Assembly: GCA_030431255.1 (NCBI GenBank)
Contig: JAUIJL010000005.1
Coordinates: 505,699-569,698, forward strand
Reading direction: 5' to 3'
Source: Thermoanaerobaculia bacterium
Lineage (GTDB): Bacteria; Acidobacteriota; Thermoanaerobaculia; Multivoradales; J023
Length of the DNA stretch: 64,000 nucleotides
Part shown: positions 7,673 through 15,803 of the stretch, piece after piece
Layout of the letters: each line of letters opens with the position of its first letter
Position numbering within the stretch: the stretch's first letter is position 1
Notes under the pieces: model-generated
The model's database searches: none
Seen by the model: the letters and a program-made list of their open reading frames with translations, nothing else
What the model was told of the DNA's origin: nothing
Made by a program: the position numbers and the translations under genes

Positions 7673-9697
7673 ATGAGCACCGATTCGCAGAAACCGACAC
7701 GGCCGTCCACGCCGTCCGCGCCCTCGAAGGTCGGCCCCAGGCTGATCTCGGGAGCGTTTGGCGGCGCTCTGGCCGGAACCGCCGCCCTCCTGCTCGACCA
7801 CCTCTTGGCCTATTTGGTGAACGGCATCCCCCTGCCGAGCTCCGGCCTCGACATCTGGATCGCTTATCTCTCAGTGGGCCTCGCCGTCGGGGCCGTCAGC
7901 GGTCCGTGGGCATCGGGAGGCATCGTCAGTCCAGCCTGCGCAGCTTTCGCGGTCATCTACAGCCTGCCTATCGCCGAGCGGCTCCTGGCTTTCGGCGGCG
8001 GGAAGATCGAGCGATCTCTGTTGGCCGGGATGTCTTGGCAAAAGATGGCGCTTTTCGGGACCTCGATCCTCGCGGCTCTTCTGCTCACGGGAGTCGCCGC
8101 CTTTTGGCTCGTTCGGCGGTCCGGCAACGTACGTCTCGGAATGATCCTGACCGGGCTCGCCGCGGCCACGGGTTTGGCCGTCAACCGGGGGGCCTTCCAA
8201 CACCCGCTCGAAACCCCGGCGCTTGTGGCCGATGGAATCATCGTGCTTTCGGTGATCGGCGCGGCGGAGCTTTACCGGCGGGCCGGAGCCAAATCGATCG
8301 CTGCTTTGACGACGGCTGTGCTGGTGATCGCTGTCGTGCGAGCCGTTCACCCCTCAGCTTCAGCTCCCGAGTCGGGGAGCAACCCCACCAAGCCCCATTT
8401 GATTCTGCTGGTGGTCGACACCCTACGGGCCGACGTCTTCGAGCGGGTGGTGCGCGAAACCCCGGAGGGTCGAGCCTTTGCGGAGCACTTCGACGACGCC
8501 GCCTGGTTCTCCCGTGCCCAGGCCACCTCGCCGTGGACGGCTCCGTCCATGGGCTCGATCCTGACCGGCCTCTATCCTGCGGAGCACGGATTCGGCGCCG
8601 TCAACGCCAAACGGGATCTCAACCGCACCCTCAGGCCGATGTCCCAGGCCGCGATTCCTTTGACCACCCGCTTGGCCAATCGCGGCTACGCCACCGAGGC
8701 GATTCTCGCCAATCCGATTCTCTTTCCGGGCTGTGGCCTCGATCGAGATTTCGACCGCTATGAAATTTTGACCAGCAACATCAAGCGGCTCCCTCTCGCC
8801 TTCGCCATCGCCAGGCTCGGCGGTTTGGAGATCCACGCCTACCAAGACGCCGCCGAGGTCAACCGCCACCTCGAAAAACAAATCGCCCGATGGAGCCGAA
8901 GCTCCCAGCCACTCTTTCTTTGGCTCCACTACCTGGATCCCCACAAACCGATGCGTCTTCACCCCGGCCTGCCCGAGGATCCACTCGCCGCCGGGCTCGA
9001 TGCGGAGCAACGAATCTACCGCGACGAAACCCGATTCGCTTTGCTCCATGTGAGCCGGGCGATCGAACGGCTGAAACAAGCGTCCCTGTGGCAAAACAGC
9101 ACGGTGGTTTTCGTCAGCGATCACGGCGAGCTGATGTATTCCGATCAACATGTGGCCCCGGTCAACGACAAGGACGGACAACCTCTTCGTCGAGGGCACG
9201 GCAAGGTCCTCTACCAGGGGCTCACCCACATTCCGTTGATCGTCAAACCTGCCGGTGGCCTGGACGAAAAGCGAGAGATCGACGCCTTGGTCAGCCATGC
9301 GGATATCTACGACACCTTGGTCGATCTCCTGGAGCTGGACACCCCCAAAGTCGGCGGAGACCGCATCAGCCTTGCCCCCTGGCTAAGGGGGTCGAGACCC
9401 GACTCGCCGAGATCCGCCACCCTGCTCGGCGGCATCCAAGCGGGTATTCCCCAGAAGGGCTTGGTCACCGACACCCACAAGCTGATCGTCTATCAACGGC
9501 AGAAGCCGCCGGAGCTCTACGAGCTGTCCAGCGACCCTGGTGAGCTGGAGGACCTAAACGGCCGAATCGATCCAGCACCCTGGCTGGAGGAGCTCGATGT
9601 CCGCTGGGCCGAGCTCGTGCCGCGCCAGGACGAAGCCGCCAAGGAGCTGGATCAAGAGACCCGCGACCAGCTCAAGGCCTTGGGCTATTTGCAATAG
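7673..9697 (+). CDS. membrane-anchored sulfatase/phosphoethanolamine-transferase-like alkaline phosphatase superfamily enzyme
   Basis: 674 aa from ATG 7673; an in-frame GTG lies at 7664. Roughly the first 225 residues contain about six hydrophobic segments. An alkaline-phosphatase-superfamily catalytic domain follows from about residue 245. It shows the metal-binding start LILLVVDTLRAD, the nucleophile region SPWTAPSMGSILTGLYP, and the metal ligands VSDHGE and RRGHGK. True sulfatases carry Cys or Ser in C/S-x-P-x-R for formylglycine. That motif is replaced here by TAPSMGS, so the enzyme may use Thr or Ser as in lipoteichoic-acid synthases and phosphoethanolamine transferases. Substrate unknown; the active site should face the periplasm. 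Confidence 0.85.
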   Translation: MSTDSQKPTRPSTPSAPSKVGPRLISGAFGGALAGTAALLLDHLLAYLVNGIPLPSSGLDIWIAYLSVGLAVGAVSGPWASGGIVSPACAAFAVIYSLPIAERLLAFGGGKIERSLLAGMSWQKMALFGTSILAALLLTGVAAFWLVRRSGNVRLGMILTGLAAATGLAVNRGAFQHPLETPALVADGIIVLSVIGAAELYRRAGAKSIAALTTAVLVIAVVRAVHPSASAPESGSNPTKPHLILLVVDTLRADVFERVVRETPEGRAFAEHFDDAAWFSRAQATSPWTAPSMGSILTGLYPAEHGFGAVNAKRDLNRTLRPMSQAAIPLTTRLANRGYATEAILANPILFPGCGLDRDFDRYEILTSNIKRLPLAFAIARLGGLEIHAYQDAAEVNRHLEKQIARWSRSSQPLFLWLHYLDPHKPMRLHPGLPEDPLAAGLDAEQRIYRDETRFALLHVSRAIERLKQASLWQNSTVVFVSDHGELMYSDQHVAPVNDKDGQPLRRGHGKVLYQGLTHIPLIVKPAGGLDEKREIDALVSHADIYDTLVDLLELDTPKVGGDRISLAPWLRGSRPDSPRSATLLGGIQAGIPQKGLVTDTHKLIVYQRQKPPELYELSSDPGELEDLNGRIDPAPWLEELDVRWAELVPRQDEAAKELDQETRDQLKALGYLQ

Positions 9698-9735
9698 GGC
9701 TCTTTGGTGTCTACCTGTGAGGCCCGCTAAGTATC

Positions 9736-9873
9736 GATAGGCAATGAGCTTTCCGTTGTGCCCTCACGGAAAACCAGACATAAAGCACAAGAATCTTTGC
9801 ATATCGCCAGCAGATCAGCTAAAATTCTGCCTATCAGTCACATTTCTTTCGCCCGACGACTGCCTATTAGGCA
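9736..9873. promoter_or_regulatory. cluster of TAGGCA/TGCCTA half-sites upstream of the first metalloprotease
   Basis: GATAGGCA at 9736-9743 is the exact reverse complement of TGCCTATC at 9828-9835. A third site, TGCCTA-T-TAGGCA at 9861-9873, is a perfect palindrome. They lie 100-240 bp upstream of the protease start. Repeated, oppositely oriented half-sites in an otherwise AT-richer leader suggest operators for a dimeric regulator. This is inference from pattern only. Confidence 0.5.
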
Positions 9874-9974
9874 CCGCGTGCCGCGGACGTCCCCCAAAAG
9901 GTCATCGATCGCCTAGATCAGACACCTATCGGCCAGGGATGGTCGGGCTCACCTCACAACGTGGAGATGGTTAA

Positions 9975-12900
9975 ATGCAAGTAGTAGGCAAAGGCCTTCT
10001 TAGGTCTTCCTGTATCTCTGTCGGCCTTCTGATGTTGCCGTTGGCCGGCACCCTCCAAGCTCAAGTCGAGCCGGTCAAGGATCGCGGCGTCGCCTCCAAG
10101 GCCTTCAAGCACAGCGGCTTGACCTACGAAGAATTCTACGAGACCCCCCAAAGTCTCGGCTCAGTGTCGCGGGAGACCGCCTTCCAGGCTCGTCAAACCC
10201 TACGACGCCTCGGCATCAACGAAACCACCGCGCGGATCGATAAACGCACGGGCCGCTTCGTCACTTTGATGCCCACCACACCGCTGATTCCCGGACGCGG
10301 GGTCGGCAACAACCTCAATTGGTCCGACCTCGGCCTCGCCCGCGCTCCTGGAAACAACGCGCAGCTGGAAACCGAGGCTTTTGCCGCATTCAACGATTAT
10401 TTGGTGGTCAACCAGGCGGAGCTGGGGCTCGACCTCGCCGAGCTCGGCAACCATCGAATCGCCGCCCACGACCGGGGCGATGTGGTCCAGATCCACATCC
10501 CCCGAACCATCGACGGCATTCCCGTGCGCGGAAGCAGCCTGTCGGCGGTGATCGGCCAGGGCAACCTGACTCTGATGAGCATGAACCGCTGGGCCAACCG
10601 CCCGGCCGGCGCGAGCCGTCCGAGCATCACCCCTGAGCGAGCTCGCGCCCTAGCGGAACGCTACCTGGTTCCGCTCTCCGTCAGCCACGAATGGGGAAAG
10701 ACCGAGCTGGTCTACCTGCCGATGGCCAGGGGTAAAGCACGCTCCGCAGTGGCCTTCGGCAAAGGTCTCGAATATCGCCTGGCTTGGTCGGTCAAGTTGG
10801 AGGTGCGCGGCGACCGGGGCCTTTGGGAGCTGCTGGTGGACGCCAAATCCGGCGAGATTCTGGCCAATGAGGATCAGAATCACTACGCCGAAGCCAAGGG
10901 CGGCGTGCAGCCCGTGACCAACGATGGTGTGGTTCCGGACGGCGTCGAATACGGCGGCTGGCCCATGCCCTTTATGGAAGTCGGCAGCCAAATCACCGAC
11001 ACCGGTGGCAACTACACCCTCTCCGGTAGCCAGACCGCCCGCCTCTACGGCCCCTACGTCAACATGGCCGACAACTGCGGCACCGACAGCCTCACCCAGA
11101 CGGACGGCATCGATTGGGGCACCTCCGGCGGCACCGATTGCACGACCCCCGGCTTCGGCGGCGCGGGCAATACCCACGCTTCCCGCGACGGTTTCTACGA
11201 GCTCAACAAGCTCATCGAGATGGCCCGTGCCCAGCTGCCGTCCAACACCTGGTTGCAGGGTCGCCTGACCTCCAACATGAACATCAACAGCACGTGTAAC
11301 GCGTTCTGGAACGGCTCGACGGTGAATTTCTATCGCTCCGGCGGCGGCTGCGCCAACACCGGTGAAATCGCCGCGGTCTTCGACCACGAGTGGGGCCACG
11401 GCATGGACGACTTCGACGTCGAAGGCACGGTCGCCAGCCCCTCCGGTGAGGGCATCGCCGACGTCTACACCGCGTTGCGCTTGAACACGTCTTGTATCGG
11501 CCGCAACTTCCTGTCGACCAATTGCTCCGGCAACGGCGACCCCTGCACCAACTGCACCGGTGTGCGCGACATCGACTACCTGAAGCGCCAATCCGGCAAC
11601 CCGCACACCTACACTTGGTCCAACAGCAACTGTGGCGGCAGCGTCCACTGTGTCGGCGCGGTGTACTCCGAGGCCATCTGGTCCCTGTGGAAGCGTAAGC
11701 TGCAAAGCGCGCCTTACAACCTGGACAACAACACGGCCCACGAGATCGTCACCCGCATGACCTTCATCGGCGCCGGCGCGGTGAGCAATTGGTTCTCCGG
11801 CGGCGCCCCGAACGGTGGCTGCGCCGGCTCCAGCGGTTACCAGAACTTCTTGGCTGCCGACGACGACAACGGCAACCTGAACGACGGCACCCCGCACATG
11901 CAAGCGATCTACGACGCGTTCAACGATCAAGAGATCGCTTGCTCGACCCCGACGGTCCAGGACTCCGGCTGTGCCGGCACCCCGACCGCCGCTCCGAACG
12001 TCACCGCCACCGCCGGCAACCAGAGCGTGGACCTGAGCTGGGGCGCCGTCTCCGGCACTTCGAGCTACGACATCTTCCGCACCGAAGGTGTGTTCGGCTG
12101 TGATTTCGGCAAGGTCAAGGTGGGCTCCACCACCGGCACCTCGTTCAACGACTCCGGCCTGCAGAACGGCCGCGACTACTCCTACGTGGTGATCCCGAAG
12201 GGTAGCTCCGCCGCTTGCTTCGGCAATGCTTCCGCTTGCGACACCATCGCGCCGGCCAGCGCCCCCGACTTCACCGTCGGTTGCTCGCCGACCAGCTCTT
12301 CGGTCTCCCAGGGTGACAGCACCCAGCTGACCTGCACCGTGGCCGCCCTCGGCGGCTACAGCGGCACCGTCAACTTGTCCTGCGCCGGAAACCCGGGCGG
12401 CATCGGTTGCTCGTTCTCGCCGTCGTCGGTTTCGCCGACGGGCAACAGCACCTTGACCGTGAGCGTCGCCTTGGCCCAAGCCACCGGCACCTTCAACTTC
12501 AACGTCGAAGGCACCGACGGCAGCATCACCAAAACCTCCGGCGTGTCCGTCACGGTCACCCCGGAAGGCCAGAACGGTCCGCAAAACGCGGTCTACAACG
12601 CCGGTCTCGGCGCCCCGGCCTGTCTGACCCCGGGCACCGAATGCGACACCAACAGCCTGGTGACCGGTCGCGCCGGCTTGGGTCCGGAAAGCAACCAGCC
12701 GAATACCCTCGACGGTTGCACCGACGGCACCTCCGGCACCTACCAGAGTGACGAGTCCAACGAGCGGATCATCGTTCGCACGCTCGACGGCTTCGACTTT
12801 AGCGAAGGCGCCACGGTGGAGGTGGAGGCCACGGTCTACGCCTACAGCACCGGTTCCTCGGACACCCTGGACCTGTACTACGCCGCTGACGCCAACAACC

Positions 12901-14750
12901 CGAGCTGGACGTTGATCGGCTCGCAAGTCCCGTCCGGCGGTGGCACCCAGGTGATGACCGCGCAGTACACCCTGCCGGCCGGCAGCCTGCAAGCGGTCCG
13001 CGCCAGCTTCCGCTACCAAGGCAGCGCCGCTCCGTGTAGCACGGGTAGCTACGACGACGCCGACGACTTGGTCTTCGCGGTTGGTGGTGGCTCGTCCAAC
13101 ACCGCGCCGACGGCGACCATCACGGCCCCGGCCGACGGCTCCAGCTACACCGAGGGTGACAACGTCAGCTTCGCCGGCTCCGCTAGCGATACCGAGGACG
13201 GTGATCTGACCGCCAGCTTGTCCTGGAGCTCCTCCATCGACGGCAGCATCGGCGCCGGTGGATCCTTCTCCACCTCCGGCCTGTCGGCCGGCACGCACAC
13301 CATCACCGCATCGGTGAGCGACTCCGGTGGCTTGAACGATTCCGACTCGATCTCCATCACGGTGAACGAGCCGGTCAACAACGCGCCGACGGCGACGATC
13401 ACCGCTCCGGCGGACGGCTCGTCCTACGACGAAGGCACCTCCGTCAGCTTCGCCGGCTCCGCCGGCGACCCTGAGGACGGCGACCTGACCGGCAGCTTGT
13501 CCTGGAGCTCCTCCATCGACGGCAGCATCGGCTCCGGTGGATCCTTCTCCACCTCCGGTCTGTCGGCCGGCACGCACACCATCACCGCCTCGGTGAGCGA
13601 TTCCGGCGGCTTGAACGCCTCCGACTCGATCTCCGTAACCATCAACACGGTGGGTGGCGGTGGTCCTCAAGATGCGACCTACGACTCCGGTCTCGGAGCG
13701 CCCGCGTGCGCCACGGTCGGTAGTGAGTGTGATTCGGTGGCGCTGCTCGACAGCCGCGGCAATTTGAGCCCGGCCGAGCCCAACCAACCGAATACCCTCG
13801 ACACCTGCACCGACGGCTCCTCGGGCACCTACCACAGCGACGAGTCCAACGACCGCATCGTGGTCAAGACCCTCGACGGCACCGACTTCGCCCCGGGCAA
13901 GACGGTCCAGGTGGAGGCCACGGTCTATGGTTGGAATACCGGCACCTCGGATCACCTCGATCTGTACTACACGGCCGATGCCAACAACCCGACCTGGACC
14001 CTGATCACCACCATCGACCTGACGGCCGGTGGCGTCCAGACGCTCACCGCCCAATACACCTTGCCTTCCGGCAACTTGCAGGCGGTGCGTGCCAACTTCC
14101 GCTACAACGGCTCCCAGAGCAGCTGCAGCGGCGGTAGCTACGACGACACCGACGACCTCGTCTTCGCCGTCAGCGGCGGTGGCGGTGGCGGTGGCGGCGG
14201 TGGTGGCGGCGGTGGCGGTGGTTGCGCGGCCGACGAAGACTTCACCGGCGGCATCGGTAGCTGGACCACCAGCGGCACCTGCACCACCGGATCCTTCGTG
14301 GCCGGCACCCCGACCGAGATCGTCAACAGCGGAGTCACCACCCAGCCGGCCGGCGATCACACCACCGGCTCCGGCAACGCGCTCTTCACCGCGCCCAACA
14401 CCAGCGCCGGCACCGACGACGTCGACGGCGGCGAGTGCGTGGTGACCTCCCCGGTCTACAGCGTGGCCGATGCCTCCAACGTCTCCGTGTGGTACTTCCA
14501 CGGTCAACGGGACGCTGGTGACGACGCCTCGGGCGACTACTTCGTGCTCGAGATGTCCACCAACGGCGGTGCCACCTACAGCACCCTGGCGTCCTACGGT
14601 GACGTCACCGTCAACGCCGTTTGGACCGAAGCCACCTCCAGCGTGGCGGCGGGCTCGAACGTGGTCTTCCGAGTCCGCGCCTCCGACGGCTCGGCCGCGG
14701 GCGACCTGGTGGAAGCGGGCATCGACGACGTGTCGATCTGCTCTCCGTAA
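9975..14750 (+). CDS. large secreted M36 (fungalysin)-like metalloprotease with PKD/Ig-like and C-terminal modules
   Basis: 1591 aa, start supported by GGAG 8 nt upstream. Order: signal peptide (to about residue 30, ALQAQ-type site); FTP/PepSY-like propeptide (about 90-270); catalytic domain with the zinc motif HEWGH near residue 470 and the downstream Glu ligand in GEGIAD near 495; a fibronectin-III-like domain (about 675-760); an Ig-like domain. Then comes a module with a T-L-D-x-C-T-D-G signature, two nearly identical PKD-like repeats (about 1040-1225), a second copy of that module, a polyglycine linker and a Cys-containing C-terminal module ending DDVSICSP. It is clearly paralogous to the gene at 15804-19250. 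It should act outside the cell on proteins. Confidence 0.9.
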   Translation: MQVVGKGLLRSSCISVGLLMLPLAGTLQAQVEPVKDRGVASKAFKHSGLTYEEFYETPQSLGSVSRETAFQARQTLRRLGINETTARIDKRTGRFVTLMPTTPLIPGRGVGNNLNWSDLGLARAPGNNAQLETEAFAAFNDYLVVNQAELGLDLAELGNHRIAAHDRGDVVQIHIPRTIDGIPVRGSSLSAVIGQGNLTLMSMNRWANRPAGASRPSITPERARALAERYLVPLSVSHEWGKTELVYLPMARGKARSAVAFGKGLEYRLAWSVKLEVRGDRGLWELLVDAKSGEILANEDQNHYAEAKGGVQPVTNDGVVPDGVEYGGWPMPFMEVGSQITDTGGNYTLSGSQTARLYGPYVNMADNCGTDSLTQTDGIDWGTSGGTDCTTPGFGGAGNTHASRDGFYELNKLIEMARAQLPSNTWLQGRLTSNMNINSTCNAFWNGSTVNFYRSGGGCANTGEIAAVFDHEWGHGMDDFDVEGTVASPSGEGIADVYTALRLNTSCIGRNFLSTNCSGNGDPCTNCTGVRDIDYLKRQSGNPHTYTWSNSNCGGSVHCVGAVYSEAIWSLWKRKLQSAPYNLDNNTAHEIVTRMTFIGAGAVSNWFSGGAPNGGCAGSSGYQNFLAADDDNGNLNDGTPHMQAIYDAFNDQEIACSTPTVQDSGCAGTPTAAPNVTATAGNQSVDLSWGAVSGTSSYDIFRTEGVFGCDFGKVKVGSTTGTSFNDSGLQNGRDYSYVVIPKGSSAACFGNASACDTIAPASAPDFTVGCSPTSSSVSQGDSTQLTCTVAALGGYSGTVNLSCAGNPGGIGCSFSPSSVSPTGNSTLTVSVALAQATGTFNFNVEGTDGSITKTSGVSVTVTPEGQNGPQNAVYNAGLGAPACLTPGTECDTNSLVTGRAGLGPESNQPNTLDGCTDGTSGTYQSDESNERIIVRTLDGFDFSEGATVEVEATVYAYSTGSSDTLDLYYAADANNPSWTLIGSQVPSGGGTQVMTAQYTLPAGSLQAVRASFRYQGSAAPCSTGSYDDADDLVFAVGGGSSNTAPTATITAPADGSSYTEGDNVSFAGSASDTEDGDLTASLSWSSSIDGSIGAGGSFSTSGLSAGTHTITASVSDSGGLNDSDSISITVNEPVNNAPTATITAPADGSSYDEGTSVSFAGSAGDPEDGDLTGSLSWSSSIDGSIGSGGSFSTSGLSAGTHTITASVSDSGGLNASDSISVTINTVGGGGPQDATYDSGLGAPACATVGSECDSVALLDSRGNLSPAEPNQPNTLDTCTDGSSGTYHSDESNDRIVVKTLDGTDFAPGKTVQVEATVYGWNTGTSDHLDLYYTADANNPTWTLITTIDLTAGGVQTLTAQYTLPSGNLQAVRANFRYNGSQSSCSGGSYDDTDDLVFAVSGGGGGGGGGGGGGGGGCAADEDFTGGIGSWTTSGTCTTGSFVAGTPTEIVNSGVTTQPAGDHTTGSGNALFTAPNTSAGTDDVDGGECVVTSPVYSVADASNVSVWYFHGQRDAGDDASGDYFVLEMSTNGGATYSTLASYGDVTVNAVWTEATSSVAAGSNVVFRVRASDGSAAGDLVEAGIDDVSICSP
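13100..13650 (+). repeat. duplicated PKD-like module inside the first metalloprotease
   Basis: Two in-frame units of about 270 bp encode almost the same sequence. They begin APTATITAPADGSSY and end with a TASVSDSGGLN segment. High DNA identity points to recent internal duplication. The second protease lacks both units. Confidence 0.8.
14173..14222 (+). repeat. polyglycine (GGN)n tract in the first metalloprotease
   Basis: About 16 consecutive Gly codons alternating GGC and GGT form a linker before the C-terminal module. Equivalent tracts occur in the paralogue. They behave as a coding microsatellite. Confidence 0.85.
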
Positions 14751-14760
14751 GTCGATCAAC

Positions 14761-14786
14761 AGGCGACGGCTCTCGGATCGTCGCCT
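14761..14786 (+). terminator. first of two tandem hairpins after the first metalloprotease
   Basis: The stem AGGCGACG/CGTCGCCT (8 bp) encloses a 10-nt loop, 11 nt after the stop codon. It has no T-tract of its own. It is followed at once by a canonical terminator, the same pair arrangement seen after the paralogue. Confidence 0.6.
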
Positions 14787-14799
14787 GACGCAGATTGTG

Positions 14800-14831
14800 A
14801 AAAGGCCGGTCTCTCGACCGGCCTTTTCTTT
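14800..14831 (+). terminator. Rho-independent terminator of the first metalloprotease
   Basis: A perfect 12-bp stem (AAAAGGCCGGTC/GACCGGCCTTTT) closes a TCTC tetraloop and runs into TTTTCTTTT. The A-run before it makes it potentially active in both directions. Confidence 0.92.
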
Positions 14832-14949
14832 TGGCCCCTACACCGCCAAGAAATCTCTAATACAGAGAGACTTTTGCCTTTCCGGTGACCGGACTCTAAT
14901 ATAAAGAACCCGTGGGCATTGAGAGTGAACGAAATATCCCGGTCAGGCA

Positions 14950-15275
14950 TTGCCCGAAGTCCACAACCTCCTGGAGAAACCTCAGATGCTCGCAGAAACC
15001 GTCAAATCCTGGCCCAAGGAGTGGTTGGCTCAAGGTCGGGCCGAAGGCCGTGTCGAGGGTCGGGCCGAAGGCCGTGTCGAGGGCCGAACCGAAGGAAAAG
15101 TCGAGGGCTCGCTGAGGGTCACCGGGTTTCCATCTTCGACGTCTGCCGACTACGAGGCCTGGAGCTTTCTGAGAAACAGCACCGCCAGATTGAAGAGACC
15201 TTCGATCACGAGCAGCTGAGAGAATGGTTGAGCAGGGCCATCCAGGTCGATTCCGCGGATGAGATTTTCTCCTAG
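14950..15275 (+). pseudogene. decayed C-terminal remnant of an Rpn-family (recombination-promoting) nuclease
   Basis: Two overlapping frames share the signature of the C-terminal tail of Rpn/PD-(D/E)XK transposase-like proteins. The first frame has LAETVKSWPKEW followed by repeated GRAEGRVEG units. After a frameshift near 15110-15120 the other frame continues with GLELSEKQHRQIEETFDHEQ and a W-x-x-A-I...DEIF end, which matches the usual terminus. The nuclease domain is missing. This is a truncated, frameshifted relic lying between the two protease paralogues. Confidence 0.65.
15037..15108 (+). repeat. 24-bp tandem repeat, three copies
   Basis: Units start at 15037, 15061 and 15085; the first two are almost identical and the third is diverged. 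They encode the GRAEGRVE-type repeat common at the C-terminus of Rpn-family proteins. Confidence 0.85.
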
Positions 15276-15803
15276 CGCGATTTTGGCCAGTCAGCTTTAG
15301 GGCTGGGACCTGACCTCGGCGAAAATCTCAATCTCGGCCCAGATACGTTCACTCAACATTCTTCTGTACCGTATTACTGGACTACCGTTCCGCCTCGAAA
15401 ACTGACTTTCATCCGCGGCTAGCATCGCCGGGCATCGTTTTGAAGCCGCGGAGGCGCTCAGAGTGCGATCCTAGTCCTTGGGAGCTCCTGTCGGGTTGAC
15501 CGTTCAGCCAAGCTCATCCACAACCCCGCCTCCAAAATCCTCATCCTTCCGCCTAGACATTTCCGCACTCTGTTTGCATTTTCTACCTGATCTATTCGCT
15601 GGAGTCTTGACGATTCCCGGCTTGCAATTCCAGATTTAGCCGTGTACTCTGTCGCCATATCCTTTGTGTTTGCAGTCCGGGACCCGTCCATGCGGATCAG
15701 CTCGGCTTTCCAGCCGAAAGCTGATTGGCTTTCTGCTGAAAGCTGAACCGTGATGTATGGGCTTTTAGGACAACCCTAGTTAGTTAACGTGGAGATGGTA
15801 ACG
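15276..15803. other. 528-bp region upstream of the second metalloprotease
   Basis: This stretch is less GC-rich than its surroundings. It probably contains further debris of the Rpn element plus the promoter of the second protease. Open frames here (for example minus-strand 15458-15691) lack family features and codon bias. The only structured element seen is the repeat at 15702-15746. Confidence 0.5.
15702..15746. promoter_or_regulatory. tandem inverted-repeat element upstream of the second metalloprotease
   Basis: TCGGCT-TTCC-AGCCGA (15702-15717) is a perfect 6-bp inverted repeat. An approximate copy follows, so that GGCTTTC...GAAAGCTGA occurs twice about 23 bp apart, around 60-100 bp before the start codon. 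This could be a pair of operator sites. Confidence 0.4.

Noticed and set aside
9744..9974. A 76-codon frame directly before the first protease
   Set aside because: It spans the operator-like sites and runs into the protease leader; the composition is non-coding.
10650..14759. A 1369-codon open frame antisense to the first metalloprotease, and a 715-codon one (15813-17960) antisense to the second
   Set aside because: The plus-strand frames carry signal peptides, zinc motifs and homologous domains. The antisense frames are low-complexity Gly/Ala/Val/Arg text produced by high-GC codon bias.
15458..15691. A 77-codon minus-strand frame upstream of the second protease
   Set aside because: No ribosome-binding site, no family features, and a base composition like degraded intergenic DNA.
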